Positions 34,071-41,967 of a DNA stretch of 51,636 nucleotides are shown piece by piece (the stretch's first letter is position 1; each line of letters opens with the position of its first letter). This DNA is from Paludibacteraceae bacterium. Lineage in GTDB: Bacteria > Bacteroidota > Bacteroidia > Bacteroidales > Paludibacteraceae. Under the pieces are notes generated by a model. That model was not told the DNA's origin. It worked only from the letters and a program-made list of their open reading frames with translations, and did no database searches. The position numbers were made by a program, and so were the translations under genes. The DNA lies in the NCBI GenBank assembly GCA_017447875.1, contig JAFSMP010000005.1:1-51636 (forward strand), written 5' to 3'.

Positions 34071-34438
34071 TTGAAGCCAAAAACGAAATAGACGGCACCG
34101 ATGAGCAGGATGCATGCCACGACATGGTTCCAGCGTATCTGCATGTGAAAAGCCAGGGCGGAGAAGACAATGAAGACCACGAGGGTGATCACCTCTTGGA
34201 TCACCTTCAGTTGCATCAACGTGAACGGTCCGCCGTTGCCTTCAAAACCGATACGGTTAGCCGGCACTTGCAGGCAGTACTCAAAAAAAGCGATTCCCCA
34301 CGACAACAGGATGACGAAGATAAGGGGCGTAGCATTGGTGAAAAAGCCGGTCTGCTGCATCTTCAGATGCCCGTACCACGCCAGCGTCATAAAGACATTC
34401 GACGCTAAAAGCAATAAGATAGTGTATAATGCGTTCAT
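34067..34438 (-). CDS. DMT-family membrane protein (DUF486)
   Basis: 123 residues with four predicted membrane helices, matching the small DUF486 family related to drug/metabolite transporters. Typical segments are SNVFMTLAWYGHLK and SWGIAFFEYCLQVPANRIG. The transported compound is unknown. Four-helix members probably work as dimers. The start overlaps the stop of the ttcA-like gene (ATGA). Confidence 0.88.
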   Translation of the reverse strand: MNALYTILLLLASNVFMTLAWYGHLKMQQTGFFTNATPLIFVILLSWGIAFFEYCLQVPANRIGFEGNGGPFTLMQLKVIQEVITLVVFIVFSALAFHMQIRWNHVVACILLIGAVYFVFGFK

Positions 34439-35166
34439 TTGTTAGGTAAATATTCCGGTTTGATGTTGGTCATGGCTCCGAAGATCGAGTCCATGGCTTC
34501 GGGATTGAGGGCTTGGATTTGGGTGAGCAGATCCTTGGCTTTCTCGCGTGCACTAACGTGCTCAAAGGGACATAGTTTGGTCTGTTTCTCATACCCGCGC
34601 ATCTCAGCATAACGGATCAGATCTTTTTCCTCTATCAGGCACAAGGGACGGATGATCTGCAGCGGCATCTTCTCCATCTGTAGCATCGGCGGCATAGTAG
34701 CGAACGTCCCTTGATAGATCAGGTTCATCAGCAGGGTCTGCACCACGTCGTCCTTATGATGCCCGAAAGCGATCTTGTTGCATCCGAGTTCCTGCGCCAC
34801 ATTGAAGAGGGTCTTGCGGCGGTACCAGGAGCAGAGAAAGCACGGGTTATTCTGAATACTCCGATTATTCGGATTAATCGGAGCCTCTCCAATCTCCGTG
34901 TCACGGACGATAAGCGGCACTCCGGCTTCAGCGCAGAAGGATTCCAGATAACGGAGGTCCGTATGGTAGTCGCGTTCTTTCACGCGCACGTGCAGCGCGG
35001 TCACGCGAAAAGAAGGAACGTGTATACGCGCACGACGACCCAACAGTTCGGTTAACGCCAGGCTGTCCTTGCCTCCACTCAGACCAATCAAGATATGGTC
35101 GCCGTCGGCAATCAGTCCGTAGTCCGCGCACGCCTTATGAAAACGCTTCGTCAAACGGGCACGCAT
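34435..35166 (-). CDS. TtcA/TilS-type PP-loop tRNA-modifying ATPase
   Basis: 243 residues from the ATG at 35166. A GTG at 35199 lies almost on the predicted transcript start. The PP-loop SGGKDS is at 30-35. A CxxC pair (CFLC) and the following basic WYRR, then GHHKDDVVQTLLMN, match the TtcA group that makes 2-thiocytidine in tRNA with an iron-sulfur cluster. A third conserved Cys may be in LCPFEH. The exact tRNA target in Bacteroidota is less certain. The codons just before CFLC (PINPNNRSIQ) are a 9-nt word array related to that in tsaC. They also form a hairpin. Confidence 0.87.
   Translation of the reverse strand: MRARLTKRFHKACADYGLIADGDHILIGLSGGKDSLALTELLGRRARIHVPSFRVTALHVRVKERDYHTDLRYLESFCAEAGVPLIVRDTEIGEAPINPNNRSIQNNPCFLCSWYRRKTLFNVAQELGCNKIAFGHHKDDVVQTLLMNLIYQGTFATMPPMLQMEKMPLQIIRPLCLIEEKDLIRYAEMRGYEKQTKLCPFEHVSAREKAKDLLTQIQALNPEAMDSIFGAMTNIKPEYLPNK
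34850..34883 (-). repeat. Nonamer word array / hairpin inside ttcA-like gene
   Basis: Plus-strand words ATACTCCGA, TTATTCGGA, TTAATCGGA. CTCCGATTA and TAATCGGAG (34859-34883) form a perfect 9-bp inverted repeat with a 7-nt loop. The array is related to 31423-31456. Confidence 0.7.
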
Positions 35167-35203
35167 CTTCTCCAATTCTATCTGTTCCTTCGTTTTCACG
35201 GTA

Positions 35204-35235
35204 CAAAAGTACTGCTTTTTTTTCAATTATACAAA
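35204..35235 (-). promoter_or_regulatory. Promoter of ttcA-DMT-menA
   Basis: Minus-strand TTTG (35235-35232), 20-nt spacer, TACTTTTG (35211-35204). The extension is TATAATTG rather than CATAT. It diverges from the ychF promoter, with the two -33 boxes 5 nt apart. Confidence 0.72.
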
Positions 35236-35240
35236 TTTTT

Positions 35241-35272
35241 TTTGCATATATCGAAAAAAAGTTGTACCTTTG
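35241..35272 (+). promoter_or_regulatory. Promoter of ychF-caxA
   Basis: TTTG (35241-35244) followed by CATATATC, 20-nt spacer, TACCTTTG (35265-35272). The ~100-nt leader holds two small hairpins (GTGCA-ATAA-TGCAC and CTTAG-TCG-CTAAG) and a word array. Confidence 0.78.
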
Positions 35273-35350
35273 CAGTCGCAAAGGTTTTTAATCGAGTGCA
35301 ATAATGCACGAGAAAAAACATTTGGCTTAGTCGCTAAGGTTAAATGAACA

Positions 35351-35378
35351 AATGGTAAATGATTAAATCGTAAATAAA
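35351..35378 (+). repeat. Degenerate heptamer words upstream of ychF
   Basis: AATGGTA, AATGATT, AAATCGT, AAATAAA, ending 3 nt before the ychF ATG. It is AT-rich and therefore the least certain of the arrays. Confidence 0.4.
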
Positions 35379-35381
35379 TTC

Positions 35382-36488
35382 ATGTCTTTACAATGTGGAA
35401 TAGTGGGCTTGCCGAATGTGGGCAAATCGACCCTTTTTAATTGTCTCAGTAACGCCAAGGCACAGAGTGCCAATTTCCCCTTCTGCACCATCGAACCGAA
35501 CGTAGGGGTGATCACGGTGCCTGATGAACGACTCATCAAACTCGGTGAACTCTGTCATCCGGAGCGCGGTATCATCCCGACGACCGTGGAGATCGTGGAT
35601 ATAGCCGGTCTCGTGAAGGGTGCCAGTCAGGGCGAAGGACTCGGTAATAAGTTCTTGGCCAACATCCGCGAGACGGATGCCATCATCCATGTGCTGCGCT
35701 GCTTCGATGATGAGAACGTGGTGCATGTGGACGGCAGTGTCAATCCCGTGCGAGACAAAGAGATCATCGATGCGGAGTTGCAGTTGAAAGACCTGGAGAC
35801 CGTAGAGAGCCGTATCGCCAAGTGCGAGAAAGCCGCCAAAGCCGGTGGTGACAAGAATGCCAAACTGCAACTGGAGGTGCTGGTGAAATACCGCGAGGCG
35901 CTATCGCAAGGTAAGAATGCCCGTACAGTAGAGTTGGATAACAAAGACCAGGAACTTGCCGCCAAGGACCTGTTCCTGCTGACCAACAAACCTGTGATGT
36001 ATGTCTGCAATGTCGATGAATCCGCAGCTGTTTACGGTAATGCATACGTGGAGCAGGTGAAGGAAGCCGTCAAAGATGAGGATGCACAAGTGCTGGTGCT
36101 CGCTGCTAAGATTGAGAGTGAGATAGCCGAACTAGAGACCTACGAGGAGCGGCAGATGTTCCTGGAGGAGATCGGTCTCAAAGAGTCCGGTGTGAACCGT
36201 CTGATCAAAGCCGCATATGCGTTATTGAATCTCCGTACGTTCTTGACGGCCGGTAGCGACGAGGTACGTGCCTGGACGTTCAAGGCCGGATATAAAGCCC
36301 CGCAGTGCGCCGGTGTCATCCATACGGACTTCGAACGCGGCTTCATCCGTGCCGAGGTCATCAAATACGACGATTTCATCGCACTGGGCGGTGAGGCGCA
36401 ATGCCGTGCAGCCGGTAAACTGGCCACGGAAGGTAAGGACTATCTCGTGCAAGACGGCGATATTATGCATTTCCTATTCAATGTGTAA
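35382..36488 (+). CDS. ychF: Redox-regulated ATPase YchF (Obg family)
   Basis: 368 residues. The P-loop GLPNVGKST starts at residue 9, with the G2/G3 region PTTVEIVDIAGLVKGAS. The coiled-coil insertion lies around 130-200, and the C-terminal TGS domain ends in DYLVQDGDIMHFLFNV. It binds ATP rather than GTP in known members and is linked to the ribosome and the oxidative stress response. Its stop codon lies in the first word of a heptamer array leading to caxA. Confidence 0.95.
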   Translation: MSLQCGIVGLPNVGKSTLFNCLSNAKAQSANFPFCTIEPNVGVITVPDERLIKLGELCHPERGIIPTTVEIVDIAGLVKGASQGEGLGNKFLANIRETDAIIHVLRCFDDENVVHVDGSVNPVRDKEIIDAELQLKDLETVESRIAKCEKAAKAGGDKNAKLQLEVLVKYREALSQGKNARTVELDNKDQELAAKDLFLLTNKPVMYVCNVDESAAVYGNAYVEQVKEAVKDEDAQVLVLAAKIESEIAELETYEERQMFLEEIGLKESGVNRLIKAAYALLNLRTFLTAGSDEVRAWTFKAGYKAPQCAGVIHTDFERGFIRAEVIKYDDFIALGGEAQCRAAGKLATEGKDYLVQDGDIMHFLFNV

Positions 36489-36510
36489 GGTGTAAAATGT
36501 AAGGTGTATG
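36483..36510 (+). repeat. Four-heptamer word array spanning the ychF stop and caxA start
   Basis: GTGTAAG, GTGTAAA, ATGTAAG, GTGTATG. The ychF stop (TAA, 36486-36488) is in word one and the antiporter ATG (36508-36510) ends word four. The array is the entire spacer. Confidence 0.85.
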
Positions 36511-37503
36511 ATTGAAAGTTTGCTTTCATACGGATGGTGGGTAGCGGCGGTATTTATTATCGTCGGATTCATCGCCTTGGTTAAGGGCGCGGACTGGCTG
36601 GTGGACGGAGCTTCCGCAATAGCCAAACGGTTCGGTATCAGCGACTTGGTCATCGGCCTGACCGTCGTAGCGTTCGGCACGAGTATGCCGGAGTTTGTAG
36701 TGAATATGGTGTCGGTGGCGGAAGGTTCGACGGATTTGGCGCTCACCAATATCTTGGGTTCAAACATCATCAACACCTTCGTTATCTTGGGTCTCACGGC
36801 CCTTGTCTATCCGATTGCATCGCAGAAACGCAGCCGTGACTTCGATATCCCGATGTCTATCATCGCCGGTGTGCTGGTCTTCGTTTTTGTGGCGGTGCAA
36901 CTGCCTTTTGGCGAGGACGGACGCGGCGTCGGACGTATCGGCGGAGCGATCCTGCTGCTGATGTTCTGCTATTTCCTCTACAATACCTTCCGTCACGCCA
37001 AGGAGCATCCGGATGATAACGAGTTGGCGAATGAAGGCGTAAAAGAAATGACAGTTCATAGGGCCATTGCTTTGATGCTCGGAGGTTTGGTAGGACTGGT
37101 GGTAGGTGGCGAACTGATTGTAAAGAGTGCCGTGGACATAGCGACCCGTATGGGCGTGAGCGAAGCGGTCATCGGTCTGACTATCGTGGCGCTCGGTACG
37201 TCCTTGCCGGAACTGGCTACGTCGGTTATTGCGGCAGCCAAGCATAACAGTGATATCGCGATCGGTAATGTCTTCGGCTCGAATATCTTCAATGTCTTTT
37301 TCGTGCTCGCCACCAGTGCGACAGTTCGTCCGCTGCCGGCTTATGAGGGCATCGAACTCGATGCCTGCATGGCCGCCCTCGGCAGTATCATCGTGTGGCT
37401 GGCCATCAAAACCAACCATGAGCGCAAAGTCCAACGCTGGGCGGGAGCCTTACTTCTACTTGTGTACGGCGGATATCTGACGTATCGGTTGATGAACGTG
37501 TAA
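36508..37503 (+). CDS. Calcium/sodium antiporter (CaCA family, YrbG type)
   Basis: 331 residues with about ten membrane helices in two inverted halves. Each half has the alpha repeat: LTVVAFGTSMPEFVVNMVS..LTNILGSNIINTF and LTIVALGTSLPELATSVIA..IGNVFGSNIFNVF. The acidic residues in these repeats bind Ca or Na in relatives. Whether it moves Ca2+ or K+ against Na+ or H+ is not readable from sequence. It ends at a bidirectional terminator. Confidence 0.93.
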   Translation: MIESLLSYGWWVAAVFIIVGFIALVKGADWLVDGASAIAKRFGISDLVIGLTVVAFGTSMPEFVVNMVSVAEGSTDLALTNILGSNIINTFVILGLTALVYPIASQKRSRDFDIPMSIIAGVLVFVFVAVQLPFGEDGRGVGRIGGAILLLMFCYFLYNTFRHAKEHPDDNELANEGVKEMTVHRAIALMLGGLVGLVVGGELIVKSAVDIATRMGVSEAVIGLTIVALGTSLPELATSVIAAAKHNSDIAIGNVFGSNIFNVFFVLATSATVRPLPAYEGIELDACMAALGSIIVWLAIKTNHERKVQRWAGALLLLVYGGYLTYRLMNV

Positions 37504-37506
37504 AAT

Positions 37507-37540
37507 AAAAGCGCACTTGCGAAAATGCAGGTGCGCTTTT
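37507..37540. terminator. Bidirectional Rho-independent terminator
   Basis: AAAAGCGCAC-T-TGC, loop GAAAAT, GCA-G-GTGCGCTTTT with one mismatch. It has a U-rich tail in both directions and sits between convergent genes. Confidence 0.88.
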
Positions 37541-37544
37541 GTGT

Positions 37545-38081
37545 TTAGCCCTCGGGAAGTGTCTCCTGAAGCATGTTCTTTGCGAACTCTTCGAGCGCGG
37601 TGCTCGACATACCGATGCGTTGGGCTATCAACTGTCTGCGCCGGTACAGCGTCCGTTTCTCCATGCGCAGCAGCGAGCATACTTCCACATTGTCCATTCC
37701 GATGCCCAAGAGGCAAATGACAAGTAGATCCAGCTCCGTCAGGTCGGGGTATTTCTTTTTGACGGCACTGATCGGCTTCTGGTAGATGCCGAATAGTTCT
37801 GCACTCAGTTCTTCGATGCCCTGCTGATGGTAGATGTACTTCGCCACGAGATCCTCGCCTCTTGTCAGCCGGTCGCGTGCTTCTTCGGTGAGCGCGATCT
37901 TCTCTTTCACTTTATCCAGCAGTTTCTCCCTCCACTCTTCCGTCTCTGCTTCCGCCAACTTGCGTTGTAACTCCTGGGTATCCATCTTGCGCTTGATCGC
38001 ATCTGCATTTACCGCAAAATAGAAAGCAAGAAGAATAATCAGGCAAGTTAAAAACACTATATAATAAAACATGAAATCCAT
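37545..38081 (-). CDS. Membrane-anchored HTH (LuxR-like) regulator
   Basis: 178 residues. One N-terminal membrane helix (~5-25), a charged coiled coil (~30-75, QELQRKLAEAETEEWREKL), a middle helical region and a C-terminal helix-turn-helix (~115-165) reading LTELDLLVICLLGIGMDNVEVCSLLRM-then-KRTLYRRRQ. In Bacteroidota similar C-terminal domains follow TPR or sensor parts in envelope-linked regulators. Here the sensor is reduced to a membrane anchor. It follows the PH-like membrane protein by 12 nt and is probably co-transcribed. The signal sensed is unknown. Confidence 0.75.
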   Translation of the reverse strand: MDFMFYYIVFLTCLIILLAFYFAVNADAIKRKMDTQELQRKLAEAETEEWREKLLDKVKEKIALTEEARDRLTRGEDLVAKYIYHQQGIEELSAELFGIYQKPISAVKKKYPDLTELDLLVICLLGIGMDNVEVCSLLRMEKRTLYRRRQLIAQRIGMSSTALEEFAKNMLQETLPEG

Positions 38082-38093
38082 AACCGTATCATT

Positions 38094-38627
38094 TTAAAGG
38101 TTGCTATTTTTGTTTTGTTCGATGCGTTTGCGTAGCTCCGCATATAGTTCATCTACATGAGCATAACTACATAGCATATAATTTTTCCCGTCAATAGTAA
38201 TTTCCAGAAAACGATATGGGATAGTTACCGGAGGGTTTTTCCAACCTCGATAATAAGGCGAATATCGTACATCCGTAATTTGCGAGATGGGTATCGTTAA
38301 GTTAATATCGGTTGATAAATAGTTCTCATGAACAATCAAGTTATTACCGACGATACTATATTCCCCGGTTCGAAGGCGCTTAAAATACCTTAGTGCCTCA
38401 AAAAAGAAGACCAAAACATTTACTCCTATAAAACCCCATATTTCTTGAGACAAATTACTGAATAACGGTATCTCACCACCTATATATACTACTACATCAA
38501 TGATAATATCGGCAAGGATTAGCCACGAATTAGTTATTAAGGTATATAGCACCAATTGCCACACATATTTCCATCTAAACTCATTGTTGAAAGTGAGCGT
38601 CTGATTCAAGTTCATTTCTTTTTTCAT
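38094..38627 (-). CDS. Two-helix membrane protein with PH-like domain
   Basis: 177 residues. Two long membrane helices (~22-50 and ~60-85) are followed by a beta-rich cytoplasmic domain resembling bacterial PH domains (YSIVGNNLIVHENYLSTDINLTIPISQITDVRY ... FLEITIDGKNYMLCS) and a basic C-terminal helix. I cannot name a specific family with confidence. The gene is visibly richer in A and T than its neighbours, which may mean recent acquisition. It is paired with the membrane-anchored HTH protein. Confidence 0.65.
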   Translation of the reverse strand: MKKEMNLNQTLTFNNEFRWKYVWQLVLYTLITNSWLILADIIIDVVVYIGGEIPLFSNLSQEIWGFIGVNVLVFFFEALRYFKRLRTGEYSIVGNNLIVHENYLSTDINLTIPISQITDVRYSPYYRGWKNPPVTIPYRFLEITIDGKNYMLCSYAHVDELYAELRKRIEQNKNSNL

Positions 38628-38705
38628 TTACGTAATAATTTTAATAGTTAAACATGTTCGGATTTTACCTCACCTTGGCGCCTGATTGGTTTGTGAAATC
38701 CGATG

Positions 38706-38738
38706 CAAAATTACTACAAAAATGTGTAATCTTCCAAA
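38706..38738 (-). promoter_or_regulatory. Promoter of the PH-like/HTH pair
   Basis: Minus-strand TTTG (38738-38735), 21-nt spacer, TAATTTTG (38713-38706), then about 78 nt of leader. There is no CATAT extension, unlike most promoters in the window. The rest of 38628-38848 is AT-rich with no gene. Confidence 0.6.
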
Positions 38739-38825
38739 TAAAAAAGTACTAAAAATGATAGTTTATCGATTTTATAAATATCTCGTTTTCAATATTTTAC
38801 AAAATTTGCATTACTAAAGCCTTTG

Positions 38826-38856
38826 TAAAAAGTACTAAAGGACGTGCTTTAGTACT
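38826..38856 (-). terminator. Rho-independent terminator of the glycan cluster
   Basis: Perfect 10-bp inverted repeat AGTACTAAAG / CTTTAGTACT with a 6-nt loop, followed on the minus strand by TTTTT. The glycosyltransferase stop codon lies inside the stem. Confidence 0.85.
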
Positions 38857-39667
38857 GCATTTTGTTCATTTGACGCCGTTCTTTATCGAAGAACCAACCC
38901 CATTTGTGGAAATATCGGCACATGTTTCGGATATGAATCCGGAGCATGTGTTTGTTTTTATAAGAGGAACGCGCGTGCGCATGCGTGATGGTCCATGCCG
39001 GATAGTAGAGGGTCAGATAGTTCCGATGAATCCGGCGCGTGAGATCGATATCTTCCGGATACATGAAGAACCGCTCGTCAAACAGACCGGCTTCCACCAC
39101 CGCTTTCGTGCGCAGCATCATGAAACAGCCGCTCAGATACGGTGCATTGACCGGACGGGTGAGATCCAGATCCCGTAACTCATACCGCTCATTGCGTTTT
39201 TTTATCCAGGAAGGCGGTAAGAAGCGACGACCGAACACATCCAGCGGAGATGGCAGACGTTTGGCCAGATACTGCTGCGTACCGTCCGGATTGACCACTT
39301 TCGGCATCAGCTGTCCTACTTGCGGGTTGCAGAGCATCCAGTCGTGCATGGCGTCGATATCTTCTGCCTTGACACGGATATCGCTGTTCATCACCAGATG
39401 AAACTCGGTCTTATGATACGCACTTTCGCGGATAGCGATGTTATGCGCTTTACCATAACCGAGATTCTCCGGCATCGTCATATAACGGAGTTTCTGTGAC
39501 GCAGATGGAGCTTGCTTCATATCGACATGCTCCTTGAGCCATCCCTGTTCGCTGTTATCCAAGAGGTATATCTTCCGCAGGTTCTTCACCTTCAGCAGTT
39601 CGGTCACAAGCGGCAGCACCTCTTGTTCCCATTTCGGATGATATAGCACAATGGAGATGTTCAGCAT
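38849..39667 (-). CDS. Family 2 glycosyltransferase (rhamnosyltransferase-like)
   Basis: 272 residues from the ATG at 39667, which overlaps the preceding stop by one base (TAATG). The GT-A fold has ISIVLYHPKWEQ at the N-terminus, LLDNSE, the metal-binding-type MNSDIRV and the acceptor-side segment SGCFMMLRTKAV..GLFDERFFMYPEDIDLTRR typical of WbbL-like rhamnosyltransferases. No membrane helix is visible, so it acts at the cytoplasmic face. Donor and acceptor sugars are unknown. It is the last gene of the glycan cluster. Confidence 0.88.
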   Translation of the reverse strand: MLNISIVLYHPKWEQEVLPLVTELLKVKNLRKIYLLDNSEQGWLKEHVDMKQAPSASQKLRYMTMPENLGYGKAHNIAIRESAYHKTEFHLVMNSDIRVKAEDIDAMHDWMLCNPQVGQLMPKVVNPDGTQQYLAKRLPSPLDVFGRRFLPPSWIKKRNERYELRDLDLTRPVNAPYLSGCFMMLRTKAVVEAGLFDERFFMYPEDIDLTRRIHRNYLTLYYPAWTITHAHARSSYKNKHMLRIHIRNMCRYFHKWGWFFDKERRQMNKMQY

Positions 39668-40428
39668 TATTTGCGGTATTTCTGATAGCCGTTCCATGCC
39701 CAGCAACCGAGGTAATAGAGGCTGCGGAAGAGGCCGAGTTTTTCTACTTTATAGTTTACCAGGAACTGCGGAATGATCATCTTGCGTTTGTTACCGGTCA
39801 CCTGATTGGACGAGATGCGGTAATTAGCCAGCACCTTCTGATTACCGTAAGCATAATCCGTCTGTTTCATGAGTGACAGCCAGAGTGCATAGTCATCGCG
39901 GAGGTTCCGTAACTCCTCCCGAAAACGGATGTCATGCAGGCGGCTGGCATCGATCATCGTAGCCAAGCAGGGCAGGTTACAACTCTTGAGGATATCGTAA
40001 TAGTCCATGCGTGCCGGCACGATCTGCGGTTGCAACACCTCCTTATTGTTTTCATCTACACGTCGCACAGAAGCCGTAACGATAGCTGCTTTCTTCTCCG
40101 TCATGAATCGTATCTGTTCTTCCAGAAAAGTCGGATCCCAGTAGTCGTCGGAGTCGAGGAAACAGTAATACCGTCCTTTCGCTTCCCTCAGACCATGATT
40201 GCGTGCCGAAGCACAACCGCCGTTGGGTTGCTCGTAGAGACGGATACGCTTGTCTTGCGCGGCATACCGCCGAACGATCTCCGGGCCTTGGTCTGTACTG
40301 CCATCATTCACCACGATCATCTCCCAATGCGGATAGGTCTGCGCCAATACGCTCTCCATAGTCTCAGCCACAAAACGCTCAGCGTTATACAGCGGAGTGA
40401 TGATCGATACTACATTATTGTTTTCCAT
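39667..40428 (-). CDS. Family 2 glycosyltransferase
   Basis: 253 residues. Classic GT2: VSIITPLYNAERFVAETMESVLAQ, VVNDGSTDQGPEIV, the NGGCASARNHGL nucleotide-binding segment and the DSDDYWDP metal site (DxD type). The C-terminal portion is helical. It overlaps the preceding gene by 14 nt. It adds one sugar to the growing repeat unit, and the specificity cannot be told. Confidence 0.9.
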   Translation of the reverse strand: MENNNVVSIITPLYNAERFVAETMESVLAQTYPHWEMIVVNDGSTDQGPEIVRRYAAQDKRIRLYEQPNGGCASARNHGLREAKGRYYCFLDSDDYWDPTFLEEQIRFMTEKKAAIVTASVRRVDENNKEVLQPQIVPARMDYYDILKSCNLPCLATMIDASRLHDIRFREELRNLRDDYALWLSLMKQTDYAYGNQKVLANYRISSNQVTGNKRKMIIPQFLVNYKVEKLGLFRSLYYLGCWAWNGYQKYRK

Positions 40429-41137
40429 GGGTTAGTTTGAATTTACATACATAATAGAGCACCACGATACGGCTCCATATCTTCAACCATAAGGGTCGTG
40501 GACTGCGGTGCAATAGTCCGCTCGTGCTCGTCTTCGCGTCTCCGTGCCGACGGTACAGCAGGTAGGGTGTATCAATGAACCGCACCTTTCCCGTAATCTC
40601 GGCTACCAGACCGAGCCAAATGTCATGGCCTATCTCGCGGGTAGGCGGCATGGGTAGCGCCTGATCCAACAATGACCGGCGGAATGCCATACAGGATCCA
40701 TAATAGGTGTTATTCATCGCGTTCTTCATGACCCCCGGTCCGGAGTGATAGACGGAGAAGAAATCGGGTTCGACCACCTGCAAGTCCTCATCCGTCATCT
40801 GACTGTTGGTGCATACCAGATCCACGTCCTTCAGCTCCTCTATGCACCGCGCATACTTACCCGGTAGCCATACATCGTCCTGGTCGGACAGGAAGAGGAT
40901 CTCGCCTTTCGCTTCTTGCATCGCTTCGATGAAGTTATGCTTGAAATAATGCGCCTGACTATGCCGGATACGAATACGTTTATCTCCGATGGAATCGACG
41001 ATTTGGAGGGTCTTATCCGTCGAACCGTCATCGGACACAATGAGTTCATCCTCCGGGGCCAACTGCGCTAGTATCGATTGCAACTGCTGTTCGATAAACC
41101 GCTCTCCGTTATATGTCGCTACGCATACGCTGTTCAT
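40415..41137 (-). CDS. Family 2 glycosyltransferase
   Basis: 240 residues from the ATG at 41137. A longer in-frame start at 41233 is rejected because it would run through the previous gene, whereas 41137 overlaps that gene's stop as ATGA. The GT-A start NSVCVATYNGERFIEQQLQS, SDDGSTDKT and DQDDVW (metal site) are clear. It resembles its upstream neighbour at 41134-41967 over the first 100 residues, suggesting an old duplication. Confidence 0.9.
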   Translation of the reverse strand: MNSVCVATYNGERFIEQQLQSILAQLAPEDELIVSDDGSTDKTLQIVDSIGDKRIRIRHSQAHYFKHNFIEAMQEAKGEILFLSDQDDVWLPGKYARCIEELKDVDLVCTNSQMTDEDLQVVEPDFFSVYHSGPGVMKNAMNNTYYGSCMAFRRSLLDQALPMPPTREIGHDIWLGLVAEITGKVRFIDTPYLLYRRHGDAKTSTSGLLHRSPRPLWLKIWSRIVVLYYVCKFKLTHGKQ

Positions 41138-41967
41138 GCTCGGTTGCCACGCAGAGTGCGGTGGATAAAATAGATCGTTTTCCAAAGAAGGAAATGAAGT
41201 TTGTTCCGGTACACATATCCGCGTGAACGACAATAGCTGATGCCGGCTTCATAAACACGGCGTGAGACACTGCGACCGAACGTGGAGTAATGCACCGCTC
41301 CCAACACATTGCCTTCGTGTTGGCGGTAAGCGATCGGTGCCCGATGGACAGGTACCAGTTGTCCTCCGCGACAAACGGTCATCAGGGCTACCCAGGCATC
41401 GTGCATATAGGCATCCTTACTCATCGGTAGCGCACATGCACGCGCCGCTTCGTTAAAGAGCATCGCACAACCCGTCACACTGTTGCATATCGCCAGATAA
41501 TGCGGATGGGCATCTATCAGATCGGCCTGTATATTGCTGTATTTCCAGAAAGAAGGAGCCATATTCTGCAACTGCTCGTCCACCACCCGCAGGTCCGTAT
41601 GCACCACTATCGGCTTGCCCGGATACGCTTTCTCCTGTGCCCGGATCACCTGCATACAGATCGCCAGTTTGTCTGCATCCCACACATCGTCTTGGTCAGC
41701 AAACGCATAATAGTCCGCTCCACCGCATTGCTCCAGCAGTCGCTCGAACGAACGGCAGGCACCGACATTCTCCGTATCCCGTACTATCGTTATCCGTGGG
41801 TCTTTGGCAGCGTATGCGTCAAGTATCGCCTTTGTACCATCTTTCGATCCGTCGTCACGGATGAACAGGCACCAATCGGTGTAGGTCTGCGCCAGAATCG
41901 AATCCAACTGTTCAGCCAGATACCGCTCACCGTTATATGTAGACATCAGGATATGAAGCATGGTCAT
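41134..41967 (-). CDS. Family 2 glycosyltransferase
   Basis: 277 residues. MLHILMSTYNGERYLAEQLDS, IRDDGSKDGT and ADQDDVWDADK mark the GT-A domain. The C-terminal region (MHDAWVALMTVCRGG, YRQHEGNVLG) is that of the RfbF-like rhamnosyltransferase group. The start overlaps the EpsG-like stop as ATGA. A second Met two codons later is an alternative. Confidence 0.9.
   Translation of the reverse strand: MTMLHILMSTYNGERYLAEQLDSILAQTYTDWCLFIRDDGSKDGTKAILDAYAAKDPRITIVRDTENVGACRSFERLLEQCGGADYYAFADQDDVWDADKLAICMQVIRAQEKAYPGKPIVVHTDLRVVDEQLQNMAPSFWKYSNIQADLIDAHPHYLAICNSVTGCAMLFNEAARACALPMSKDAYMHDAWVALMTVCRGGQLVPVHRAPIAYRQHEGNVLGAVHYSTFGRSVSRRVYEAGISYCRSRGYVYRNKLHFLLWKTIYFIHRTLRGNRA

Noticed and set aside
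38745-38856. Repeated AGTACTAAA as an operator
   Set aside because: Two of the three copies are the arms of a hairpin with a T-tract at the end of the glycan cluster, so a terminator explains it. The single further copy at 38745 is within chance in AT-rich DNA.
41138-41233. Longer N-terminus for the glycosyltransferase at 40415
   Set aside because: It overlaps the neighbouring gene by about 100 nt and adds residues not found before the GT2 fold. The ATGA overlap at 41137 is typical of this cluster.
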